Made by a program: the position numbers and the translations under genes. DNA of 64,000 bases, from assembly GCA_965153455.1 (NCBI GenBank), contig OZ234495.1, positions 4,836,001 through 4,900,000 of the forward strand, in the 5' to 3' direction. Positions 47,567 to 57,460 of the stretch are shown here, in pieces (the first letter of the stretch is position 1; each line of letters begins with the position of its first letter). The stretch is from Sphagnum compactum. Its lineage: Eukaryota; Bryophyta; Sphagnopsida; Sphagnales. A model generated the notes under the pieces. That model had not been told where the DNA came from, did no database searches, and was given only the letters and a program-made list of their open reading frames with translations.

Positions 47567-48793
47567 CACCGGTCTGGAGTTCTTTTTTGCATGTAAGAAA
47601 ATGCGAAGCAAAAGTGATGACTTAGTTAGGAGAAAATGCAGCAACAAAAAAGGGGAAAAGACAAAAGACATTCCTTATGGGAGAGTGGGCACCAGTTTCT
47701 GACAACATTCTGGAACAGTCACTCACTCTCTCACGCCTGAAAAAAGCTATTTAAGGCGCTCCTTGCTTCACGCTGACGCTCGTAACACTTTCAACCGATG
47801 GAATGTTTTTGCATTTAAGGCCAGAGAACATGGGGGGGGGCATCGATGCAAGCGAAACCAAAGCTGAAGAATCGGATCTCCAACGGCAGCAGGGAGGCTG
47901 GCCGCTGGAGCGTGAGATGAAGAGAGGGAAGGAGAGAAGAAGAAGAAGAAGAAGAGAGAAGGACTCGCGAGTTGCCAGAACTGATTTGCAGCTAAATTAA
48001 AAATCTCTGAAGAATAGCAAGCGCCAAGCATACAGGGTTGTGCCATATCTCAACTCAATGTCACTCTGTTTAATGAATTTCTGCTAATAAGGGTTATGCA
48101 ATATCTCCAGATTTTGCACAAAATAATTTTCAAAATAATTTAGCCCAACTTTTTTTGATATTTTTCCGTTTGTTTGTATGGGGTGGTGAGTAGTTTGACA
48201 GATTGATGAGAGAGAAATTAAGAGAAATAATTTCTAGCCAAACTGGGTCCGGGTTGTTGTTGTTGTTGTTGTTGTTTTTGGAATGCTACAGACTTCTTAG
48301 CAGGTCTATGTCCGGCAAAAGCTGGACAAAACCCATGGCACACACACAGGGGGTGGGGGCCATCATCTTCCGTCTGTTGTGGCCAGCCAGCAGTTTGCTT
48401 GCTGCCCTCAAGAATTTTCCAAACTTGCTGTATGTAAGTAAGTAATGGGCTTAATAAGTTGTTGTTGACGGCGTCCATGGTCGATGCTAAAGATCATCAT
48501 TTCCTGTCAAGTTAAAAAAAAACCCTGCCCTCATTTTTTGTGTAGTGTATTTAGACAACGATTGTCAGGCGCGCGCAAGAACTCGGTCACCATCTTCCAG
48601 TATCTTCCATTTTGGAAGAAATCTTCCTCAATGGAAGCACACGTCCTCTGAAAATTAGGGCAGGTTGGTTTTACGACAGAGATCTAAGGGTAAGGAGGCC
48701 CTTGGCCCAGCTTTAGGGTTTAGGGTTTAGGACCCTTGGCCCAACGGCAACAACAGCAACCAATTATGTCCAATTACAGGATTCAAGCAGCTC
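47567..48793. other. Intergenic region, more GC-rich
   Basis: No recognised coding sequence. A (GAA/GAAGAA)n purine tract lies near 47935-47960 and a (TTG)n run near 48253-48275. About 2.7 copies of TTTAGGG lie at 48712-48730. Confidence 0.4.
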
Positions 48794-48917
48794 GATTATG
48801 TCCAGTAACCAGCTTGAGCAGCCCGATTATGTCCAGTAACCAGCTTGAGCAGCCCGATTATGTCTGGCAACCAGCTTGAGCAGCCCCATTATGTCTGGTA
48901 ACCGGCTTGAGCTTTGG
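48794..48917. repeat. 31-bp tandem repeat, four copies
   Basis: GATTATGTCCAGTAACCAGC begins units at 48794 and 48825, with variants at 48856 and 48887 (CATTATGTCTGGTAACCGGC); each continues TTGAGCAGCC. The period is exactly 31 bp. A lone copy, GGTTATGTCTGGTAACCAGC followed by TTGAGAGTGC, lies 4.6 kb away at about 53475. Confidence 0.9.
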
Positions 48918-49331
48918 GGTTCGTAGCTCTTAGAAGATGTGTTGCATGATGGCCATGAGATGCTGAACGAAATCTGCAAAGCTCGGTGCATGTCGAAGGG
49001 ATAAGGAAGGCCACATGAGAACAGGGATTGTTTCATGATTTCAAACTGAAGTCCAAGATTTGTTGTTGTCTTGTTGGCCAATGTGCTAGTGGGGCATGTG
49101 GAGATGGTGCAGATATTGTTTTACTATATCTAGTTTGCTTCCATGTCGATGGAAGAAGTATTATGTAGTAGTAGTAGTAGTAGGCCTGTGCGCCATGCGG
49201 CGCGCATAGATCTTATGGACTTCTTCAAAACGACGCGCTGTTGTTGCAGGAAGCAAGCGGATATGGAGGTCATTACCATCCTCCTAGCTGCCCGCGGCAC
49301 TGCCCGTGACGGACCTTCCCCTCTTGCTTGC

Positions 49332-49338
49332 TATATAG
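49332..49338 (+). promoter_or_regulatory. TATA box of the MIR166 transcription unit
   Basis: TATATAG at 49332-49338 is followed by a pyrimidine-rich stretch (CTCCCCACTTTTCCTC, then a CT run to about 49420), a usual layout for a plant core promoter and leader. A transcript would start near 49360-49370, about 360 bases before the microRNA hairpin. Confidence 0.5.
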
Positions 49339-49720
49339 TCCGCCTTCCGCTCCCCACTTTTCCTCACAATCTTCTTCACCTTCTTTTCCTCTTTCTCTCT
49401 CTCTCTCTGTCTCTATCTCTCTCCATACGCTCTTCACGCTTTCACCAGTGTAATTCTGTTGTCGCCTAGTGCATTTTCGCCTATGACAGTGCACTGTTAA
49501 GTCCTTTGATCGCTTCCTCTGTTTCACACCTTTTTAGCAAACACGATTTTTCTTGAAGATGATCGGCTGGCAGGCGTTTCTGCTGTTGCCTGCTGCATCC
49601 CAGTCATATTCCTCAAGCGCCGGTCGATTGTCCATGAACTGTGGCTGACTCTGTAAGTGGCAACGCCGGAGGATAGATCTCTTTTTTCTTTGTGTTCATG
49701 ACGAGAAGATGTGTGCACTG

Positions 49721-49853
49721 TGGATCACTGCTGTGAGGAATGCCGCATGGTCCGAATCTAGGCTGCAGAGCTGTAATTAAAATCCTTACAGGGGATGTTA
49801 TTACACGCCACGCCTGCTTCGGACCAGGCTTCATTCCCCTCAGCAGGGATCCA
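49721..49853 (+). ncRNA. MIR166: miR166 precursor hairpin
   Basis: Bases 49819-49839 (TCGGACCAGG...TTCCCC) match the canonical 21-nt miR166 exactly. The star strand is at 49737-49757 (GGAATGCCGC...CCGAAT). The two pair with three mismatches and leave 2-nt 3' overhangs at both ends, the signature of DICER-LIKE1 processing. The stem continues below the duplex (TGAGG with CCTCA, then CTGC with GCAG and TGGATC with GGATCCA, with small bulges). About 61 bases separate star and mature strands, normal for plants. miR166 guides cleavage of class III HD-ZIP mRNAs at a site in the START-domain region, controlling leaf polarity and meristem or vascular patterning. It lies on the plus strand downstream of a TATA box, in a non-coding transcription unit. 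Identification rests on exact sequence and fold. Confidence 0.97.
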
Positions 49854-51156
49854 CTTATCTACCAGTTTCGCAGTGGTTTGCAGCAACGAGGATCCTCATG
49901 CTCGACTTGTTGGCGTCGTGCTTTTGCACATGATCATGGAATCCGATGCATGATAATTGCACTCACGCCGTGTACAGGTGCAAAATCATCTCTTGTGTGT
50001 AGCTTTGTGCAGCCGTTCTTTCTGTGTAGAATCGAACAACAGTTTCAGCTTCGAAGCCGAGATTATGTCTAAATCAGTTCCTGTATGTAATTTTTGTTGT
50101 ATCGTAAGCTAGCCATGAGATAGAATGGCGTACTGGAACGGGTCAAGAAGTTTTAGTACCTTGCTCTGGCGTCCTCATGATCTTCCCCTGAAACTTTTGT
50201 GAATTGCTTCGTCGGCTGCAGCCAGCTCTCTCTAATCTCTCCGTAATGTCTGCATCAGCTGCTAGCGATCCCTTGTACCACGCTGCTAACAGCCTACAGG
50301 TGATGATTGTTCAGCGACTTGCAGACAGCATGAATTTCTTCATGGAAGGAGACAGCATGTGCTTCTTTATGGAAGAAGATATAAGTGGGAACTTGTTTGC
50401 AAGAGTGTGATTGTATGTTTTGACATCATCAACGTATAAAATGATAGAAGTAATTGTTGTAATGTTTCTTCATTTTTACATTGAATCATGTTGGCCGATC
50501 TCGGTTTCCTACGTGCTGTTCTGTCTTCTGTTCTGTTCTGCTCTGTTGTTCTGTTCTGTTTATTGCAGGAGAAGCTGAGAATGTCGAAGATCGCGTCATT
50601 GGAAGAGAATTTTCAAGACCGGCATGACGAAGATACTCTTCAGCCAGGTGAACAGTGTACGAAGTCGAAGTCGGAAGTAACATCATCTGGATAAGTACAT
50701 CGATTGCAGATCATATGTGAACAAGCCTGGAAGACAATTGTCTCATGAGATTAGCCACAGAAAGAGGTGAGACTTGCAATTCTTTTGCATCATTCTGCTG
50801 TTTTCATATCAATGCCAACATACATATGGTTCGATGCATGACGTATTGCTCTTTGCAAACAATCCTGACTCCATTCAACTGCAGGAAACGATGCAGTGCA
50901 GTTGGGAAATGTGAACGATGAAAACTATCGGGTAAGTATACTTGTTTTGAAATTGCACAGTACAATATTTCAGGTTCATGACTTGAAGTTTAGAGCCGCT
51001 CTTATTTCGTCTTCATACATTCTCCGTGAAGTTAAAGGCTTGTGTTACGGAGTACGTGAAAGAATCTCACTGAAATTATCAGTGTTGTCTTGATGATCCC
51101 ACGTGCGGTCTCCATGAGATGTGCTCGGTCGTGGCAAAGGTGTGCGTGGGGCATAT

Positions 51157-51535
51157 ATCCGATGTCTTAACTACGTGAGACACATAATATCCGAAGTTTT
51201 GAGATCCGAAAGGGTTTACAATCTTCTGTCTGTGCTCGTGGGATTCCAAACTAGGTATGTCTCGACAGGATCCGTGACGTCATTCTGTACGTAGTGGAAG
51301 TGTACTGCTAGCATAAATGTTGCTCCGGTCATGTTGGACCAAGGGCTGGGCAAAGATCCGATGTCCGACGCTCTTTATTGCTTGAGATTTGAAAGGGTTT
51401 GCAATCTCCATTCAGTTCTTGCGTTTTCCTTCCAAACAATAAAGAGGATTGTGACGTCATTCTGTACGTCGTCCAAACTCATGTGGTGGCATAAATGATG
51501 CAGTCCCGTACTGTTGGACTTAAGGTGCTTTGCCG
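51157..51535. repeat. Imperfect tandem duplication, about 180-bp unit
   Basis: Three landmarks occur twice in the same order: ATCCGATGTC (about 51157 and 51355), GAAAGGGTTTRCAATCT (51209 and 51392) and GTGACGTCATTCTGTACGT (51274 and 51451), the last perfectly kept. GCATAAATG and a GTTGGAC word follow in both. The conserved block contains the palindrome TGACGTCA, a bZIP-type site. It lies within the presumed MIR166 transcription unit. Confidence 0.8.
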
Positions 51536-52560
51536 GTGTTCTTCTTCTTCTTCACTCAACACAGGTTTGATAATGCTCTACAAACGTTCCAAGTTGAATT
51601 ATTGGGTGGCGAGAAATTGTTAGTCTTAACGTCCTAACCCTAATCAGTTTTTTCTTGCATGTTTTATATTTGTTGCTGCATTTGGAACAACGTGTCACTA
51701 CCACTGATTCGTGGAACTTATTGTTTTGCTGTAAAAGCAGGGTTCCTAGTCCACCCACAGCTGCAGATCAATAATTTACTTCTCACGAAGTCCTCCTGGC
51801 TGTCGGACGTGCAGACGTTTTAAGCAGATTTCTTCTTCCTTTACTCTGAAGCCCTGAACAAAACCAGGTTTAAACTTTGCTCCCCTTTGTATGCAAATGA
51901 TGTCCTTGACAATTTGATGATGCATTAAGTGCCTATATTTTGTTGGGTTTGTTTGTTAGGATCGTCTACTGCATGTTGCTTTTGCTTTGTTCGGTTTGTC
52001 CACTGCTTTTGCTGCCGAAGACTCTGACCCACCATACCAATTGTCCCTGGTACATGGACATGTGTGTGGGCTCGCCAACATTTTAGTATTAGTCATGCTA
52101 CTAGTATAATGTATTGCTGTAGTGGTAGCACATTGCAGATGTGCAAAGTGCAAGTGAGATATGATGCATGGTTCATGGAAGGGGTGATGAGCTTTGACTT
52201 GGCCCTCGATTGCACCAACTTATGATCAAGTTCTGTTTTCCACACAGCTTCAACAATGGAGGGAAAGAAAACCGGTAAGACTGAAACAAAACCCATGTCA
52301 AAAGTCTAACTTCAGAATCCGATTACCCTTCTTTTGTACACACAAAAGGAAGCTTTTGACAACACCAGAGATGGTTTTTGTCTGAAGTCGACTTCAGCAT
52401 AATACTGAACTGAACTCTCTAGGTTCTGACAACTATCAAAGATGGAAACTGGGAGAGTTGAATTCAGAGAGAAGTTAGAGTTGAAGATGGAACCACCAAG
52501 TACATGTCCAACATGTGAACTTGCTATTGTGTAGGAGAACATGAACGCCTGCAGTGCAAA

Positions 52561-54451
52561 GTTCCTCGTGTGTCTAGGGTGATTGCTTAGAGCAAAACTA
52601 TGAGAGTAAATTGCTTGCTGCTCCTAGTTTACACTTCGCATACATGAGGTATCTGAACCTGGAACATATGGTCATATGTGAAGGGCCTTTAATTATCTTT
52701 GTAGACTTTGTGCTGTGTTCCTCATTTGCAGTCGTTACAATGATGGGCGCCACAGTCGAAGTATATTCTGTTCTCCACTTGTCTTCCTTGAGACTAGTGT
52801 CATTGAATCATATGTCTAAGGCAGCTCTCTAACTGCACAAGTCATGGAACTTCTTCACAGTAAAACTGTTTGGGTTCTTCTGCAACAACTGCATGTTTGT
52901 TAGCAAACTGGTTTCAAAAGAATGTCTGAACTTGCAGGTCCACATTTGTTTGAAAGTACGGAGTGCATGATGATGCTTCTCAATTGGAGTCTTTTTCCAT
53001 CTGTCACATACCACAAGCCTACACAAGAGCAGGTGGGTTTGAAGTCACATGATCCATGTTGTGGTATCCACAAAGAGTACACTTGCGTCTCCAAGTTGGT
53101 AACTCCCTTGCATGTATCAGCAGTTGAGTTTTGGAGGTGGCTAATGCTCCAGAAAATGTATTTTTTGCAGGTGTTTTAAAATCCTGGGAGGAGTGGGAAG
53201 GGAACAAGTTGTGGGTGGGAGCAAGGCAAGGGAAGATGACAACATACAGCATCCCTTGCAAGAATCTCAAGACTCTGGTTGGATCTCAGGTCACTAGTTA
53301 CAACCCATAACCTGTCAATCTGCATTTCATTAGCGACCTACTACTCTATAGCACAAGGTATCACCCTGGATTGGAATAGGGCCAATGATTCTGTAACCCT
53401 TCTCTACTTGAATGAAGATTTCATTACTGGTCTCTGCATGGATGAAAAGAGTGTATCTGGATTATTACAAGGGATGGTTATGTCTGGTAACCAGCTTGAG
53501 AGTGCTAGTTTGTGTCACATCTTTTGGTTTTGCCAACTGATTAATCTTGACTTACATATATAGTTTTGTGAAAGTGAAAATTTGAAAATGGTCTTGAATT
53601 TGCCAATTAATTTCTCGTGAATCTGAATTTTTTTCGCAAACCCAAATTGGATTTGAATTCAGTTTTGCCAACTAATTGATCTCAACTCAGTATTTCATGA
53701 AAAGCCCAAGTGGTCATATTTTGGTTTTGCTAAGTAATTAATTTTGACTCCTACTTTTGTGAAAGACATTTTGGTTTTCCAAATAATTTTGTGGAAAGAC
53801 TCTCAACAATGGAACGTAATGGTAGAACGTTGTGTTGCAAACATGTGTTGCAAACTTGTAAAATTTATTGGCTTTTGCTGTAAGAGAAAGACTACATAAA
53901 GTTGGCAACTGCATTTGGTCCCGAGTCTTTAGAAAAGTCCGCTATGAACTGTGAACTCAAATCTTTTGGAAACTCCATGGAACATTTCCTATTTAAACCT
54001 GTTGTTGATTTGAACTTGCCATATGAGGTTGAGTCATTACACCATGCACACTGCTTGATTGGCAATGGGATGAGAGGAACCATTAGGAGTGATGCTGGGA
54101 GCTGTTTTGGCCTATTTGTCTCCTTATGCTTGTTTCTGTTCCTGACTGTTGGTGTCTTATGCAATTGCAAAAGCTTCTCTCATTAAGACTGTTTGTTCTG
54201 AGTACGAGAAGTGGAGAATGCCTTACACTGGTTTACAAGCCCCCTTGGGCTCTCTTCTCTCAAATCACTTACGATTCTTAGTTGCAACCTCCCTTATCAA
54301 ACAATGGCTATGTCATTGGCCGAACCATCTCCACAAAGTTTGAACTTGTAAGGGCTATTAGTTCCTTCCATAGAAATGGCAGTGGATAAATGACCTGCTT
54401 CAACTATACCACCCTATAGTAGACAATCTATGTACGATGAATATGTCTGCA
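52561..54451. other. Intergenic region with degenerate 60-70-bp repeats
   Basis: No gene is recognised. At about 53523-53790 a degenerate unit with TTTTGCCAACTAATTAATCTTGACT and a GTGAA word is repeated four to five times. A single copy of the 31-bp unit from 48.8 kb lies at about 53475. An open frame at 53902-54186 has a hydrophobic C-terminus but no known domain. Confidence 0.45.
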
Positions 54452-55054
54452 TGTCTTTGTCAGCATCTCAAGGTGATGCAAGACTGCAAGCTTGAGGTCA
54501 GGTTGCAAGTTGGCCATTCTTGTCTGTAAACTCTCATGGCCATGCTTGATACAACAGTGTATCTCCATTTGTAAATTTGTGTTCATCTCTTTGTTGATGA
54601 GGGCAAATGATAACCATAACCATGCAGTACACAAGAATTAAAGCACAAAAATTTCTTTGTCAGCATCTCAAGGTAATGCAAGATTGCAAGCTTGAGGTCA
54701 GGTTGCAAGTTGGTGATTCTTGTCTGTAAACTCTCATGGCCATGTTTGATACAACAGTGTATCTCCATTTGTAAATTTGTGTTCATCTCGTTGTTGATGA
54801 GGGCAAATGATAACCATAACCATGCAGTACGCACAAATTAAAGCACAAAGATTTCTTTGTCAACATCTCAAGGTAATGCAAGACTGCAAGCTTGAGGGCA
54901 GGTTGCAAGTTGGTGATTCTTGTCTGTAAACTCTCATGGCCATGTTTGATACAACAGTGTATCTCCATTTGTAAATTTGTGTTCATCTCTTTGTTGATGA
55001 GGGCAAATGATAACCATAACCATGCAGTACACACAAATTAAAGCACAAAGATTA
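54452..55054. repeat. 200-bp tandem repeat, three copies at exact spacing
   Basis: CAGCATCTCAAGGTGATGCA and its near-identical versions begin at 54461, 54661 and 54861, exactly 200 bp apart, and the units are almost identical throughout. Reverse-strand open frames recur in each unit only because the sequence is copied; 200 is not a multiple of three, so the frames do not join into one protein. Confidence 0.95.
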
Positions 55055-56398
55055 CTCGGACAAAAATCCTGTGAGACAACTGGTATCATCAACATGGTGC
55101 CCACCTCAGTGCAGCATTTCTATGAGTGTCTTTACATCCTGCAGAAACAGCAGGCGTATGTCAAACTAGCAATGGAGACACAGAGTATCAACCCAATATT
55201 TTCTTCAAAATATAACACCCCAGTATTGAGGTGAACCTACCTAATACAAAACTTTTGAGATGGACATTTCATTCAAACACATGCAACAAGACATGCTCAG
55301 CAGAAGAAATGACCCCGAAATTCTCAAAGATTAATAACATGTCTTTATAATTGCACAGAAATATCCACAAGAACACTTTGAAGGTAACACAACACTGAGT
55401 GTGGTCATAACATCATGAAAGTTGCTCACAAAGCATTGGACCTGAAATTCTCAAAGTTTCAAAAGGTTTGAGATGGCGGATTATGTCATGTTCTTGACCA
55501 CATTGTTGGAGATCATCTTCCTGTGATGATCATACCCTTGTAATAGTGACCAAGATGCCTGTTGAACTTGAACTTGAACTAAAATATTGAATCTGCTACC
55601 CCACTTCTTCATGTCATGGAATGACCTTGCCCTTGCCCTTATGTTGGGTGCATCACCTAGCTCACCCTAATGGGCTCACTTGGCACCGTACCCAACATAA
55701 TGGGCAGGGGCTTTACCATTCCACAGTACATAATAGCATGATTAGCCATGATGGCCAGTAAAGCTTTGCATGTGGTTTACAACAAACTTACCGCACCGAA
55801 ACACTCAGCATAAAGTGCAGCAGGATAATAATATTGAGTGGCATAGAACATTTGGTTGACTGCCTCTAAGGTTTGGCATCCACTATAACATTGCCAAGCC
55901 CAGCACAAGTCTGCAAAGCAGCACAGCACACACAGAAATGACAATTGACATAGCTGCATGTAGGTTGGGTCTCCATCTTTCACAAAAGCTACCTAGCTCC
56001 TCAAAATAATCCAGTCCTTCATTGGCTGCAGACCCAGTTTAACACCCCTTTAGATTGCTCCAATAGTTCAAATACCTGCAAGTAATCACATACCTTCAAT
56101 TCATCAAAGGGTGCTTGTCTTCTTCCCATAACAGATCCCACAAATGTCACCATTACCAATACATATTCCTCAGTAGCTTACCTGCGTCCTCTACATACAG
56201 TACAGCAGTAGGACAACACAACTTGTGAAGTGTGTCTTCATTGAAAGGATTCCTATTCTTGTATGCCATGATAAACGCACTGTAACAACTACATGTTGAA
56301 AATCAGACCACCAGCTCCGAGAAAGCTAGTATCATATACTTTCTCCATCTATGCATGCTTAGATTGAGAAAGTGCATTATGGACATGGGTACACAGGC
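55055..56398. other. Intergenic region with one long-range hairpin
   Basis: No coding sequence is recognised. An 11-bp perfect inverted repeat (TTATGTTGGGT at 55639-55649, ACCCAACATAA at 55690-55700) extends to GCCC/GGGC with a one-base bulge around a 40-base loop. Confidence 0.5.
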
Positions 56399-56510
56399 CA
56401 GTCATTAACTTTTCTTCTTTAAATGTACATTATTGGCAAGCAATATCTCTCTTGCCCAGGGCCAGTCATTAGCTTCTCTTCTTTCTAGTGAGCAATATCT
56501 CTCTTGCAGA
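56399..56510. repeat. Small direct duplication
   Basis: CAGTCATTAACTTTTCTTC...GCAATATCTCTCTTGC (from 56400) is repeated as CAGTCATTAGCTTCTCTTC...GCAATATCTCTCTTGC (from 56463), with a further GGCAATATCTCCC at about 56522. It lies about 1 kb before the PEPCK-like gene. Confidence 0.7.
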
Positions 56511-57460
56511 GGTTACTCCCTGGGCAATATCTCCCCTTTCCCAATTCAAATGACCAAAAGCAAATCACAATTTGCATTATATACAACAACTCATCCTTCA
56601 ACATTTCAAGTTTCGGAAAGTAATTGCTTGAGCATATAAATTTGTTCTGGCACACTTACCGCATGATGATCCAGGCTAACTGTCTGCTGCTGTTGTTGAT
56701 CTCAAGCAATCAGCATCTGTTTGAATAGACTGCAGATGTGCACTTGAGTGGGAGGAGGACCCTTGTTTCAATTTGATACAGCAACTCTCTTCTTGTGGAG
56801 CGCACAACATGCTCAACAATCCCCAGCTCTGCACCCCAAGCTGCACTTCGAATTTCACCCAAAACCCTAATTTGGACTCTCCTGCTGGTCATGGAAAAAC
56901 CTTACCTCCACCACCACCCTTTCCATGCATAAAAACTGCCAGAAACGTCCCTATCCAACTTGAGGAGCAGGATGCCACAAGTTCACCAGTCCCCCTTGCA
57001 ACGAAGCAAAGAGAAATCTCCTGCAAGTACGAAGGGAAAGAAAGTAAAGTACTGGAAAGGGTCATGGTAGGAAACAGTCTTGGTTTTAGGGTTTGGCCCC
57101 CAAAACCCTAACCGCAAAATCCTGTTTTCCTGGACAAATAATTCTGTTTCCGTTCTGATTTCGTCCATGATCAGCAATCAGAACTTATGTGGGGTTGATT
57201 ATACGACGAATGTGTCTCCTTTCCTACTGTGGAGAATCATCGAAAGGGGATCTGTGAGAGATTATGTGCTTCGCTTTGCCTGTGCGCCAGAAGAGTTGTG
57301 TTTGCCGTGCCTCCGGAGTGTTGTTGCGTTGTGGCGGCAGATCTGCGGCAGCAGCAGCAGCTATCGCCATAATAGTTTCCCAAGACATTTGCACCAGCCA
57401 TTTGCAAATTTTTTAAACCATCTTTACGGGTCTCGGCTGCATCTTTGTCTGCGGTCTGCG

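Larger units (their letters stand above)
49365..52560 (+). ncRNA. Probable primary transcript of MIR166, spliced and non-coding
   Basis: From the TATA box onward the DNA is more GC-balanced than the flanks yet has no long reading frame. Good splice signals occur after the hairpin: an acceptor TTATTGCAG ending at 50570, a donor GAG-GTGAGAC at about 50767, and a small exon 50885-50931 between CAACTGCAG and GTAAGTAT. These fit a primary microRNA with introns 3' of the hairpin, as is common for plant MIR genes. The 3' end is not determined; the limit given is where composition starts to fall. Short frames inside, such as the one ending at 50694, show no known domain. Confidence 0.45.

Noticed and set aside
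48712-48730. Template region of a telomerase RNA gene (CCCTAAA on the minus strand)
   Set aside because: No upstream sequence element and TATA spacing typical of plant telomerase RNA genes; it looks like a short interstitial telomere run.
49740-50072. 110-codon open frame overlapping the MIR166 hairpin
   Set aside because: It includes the microRNA sequence itself, has no known domain and is explained by the non-coding precursor.
54428-55034. Three similar reverse-strand frames that look like a small gene family
   Set aside because: They are copies of one 200-bp tandem unit; 200 is not a multiple of three and nothing is conserved at protein level beyond the DNA copying.
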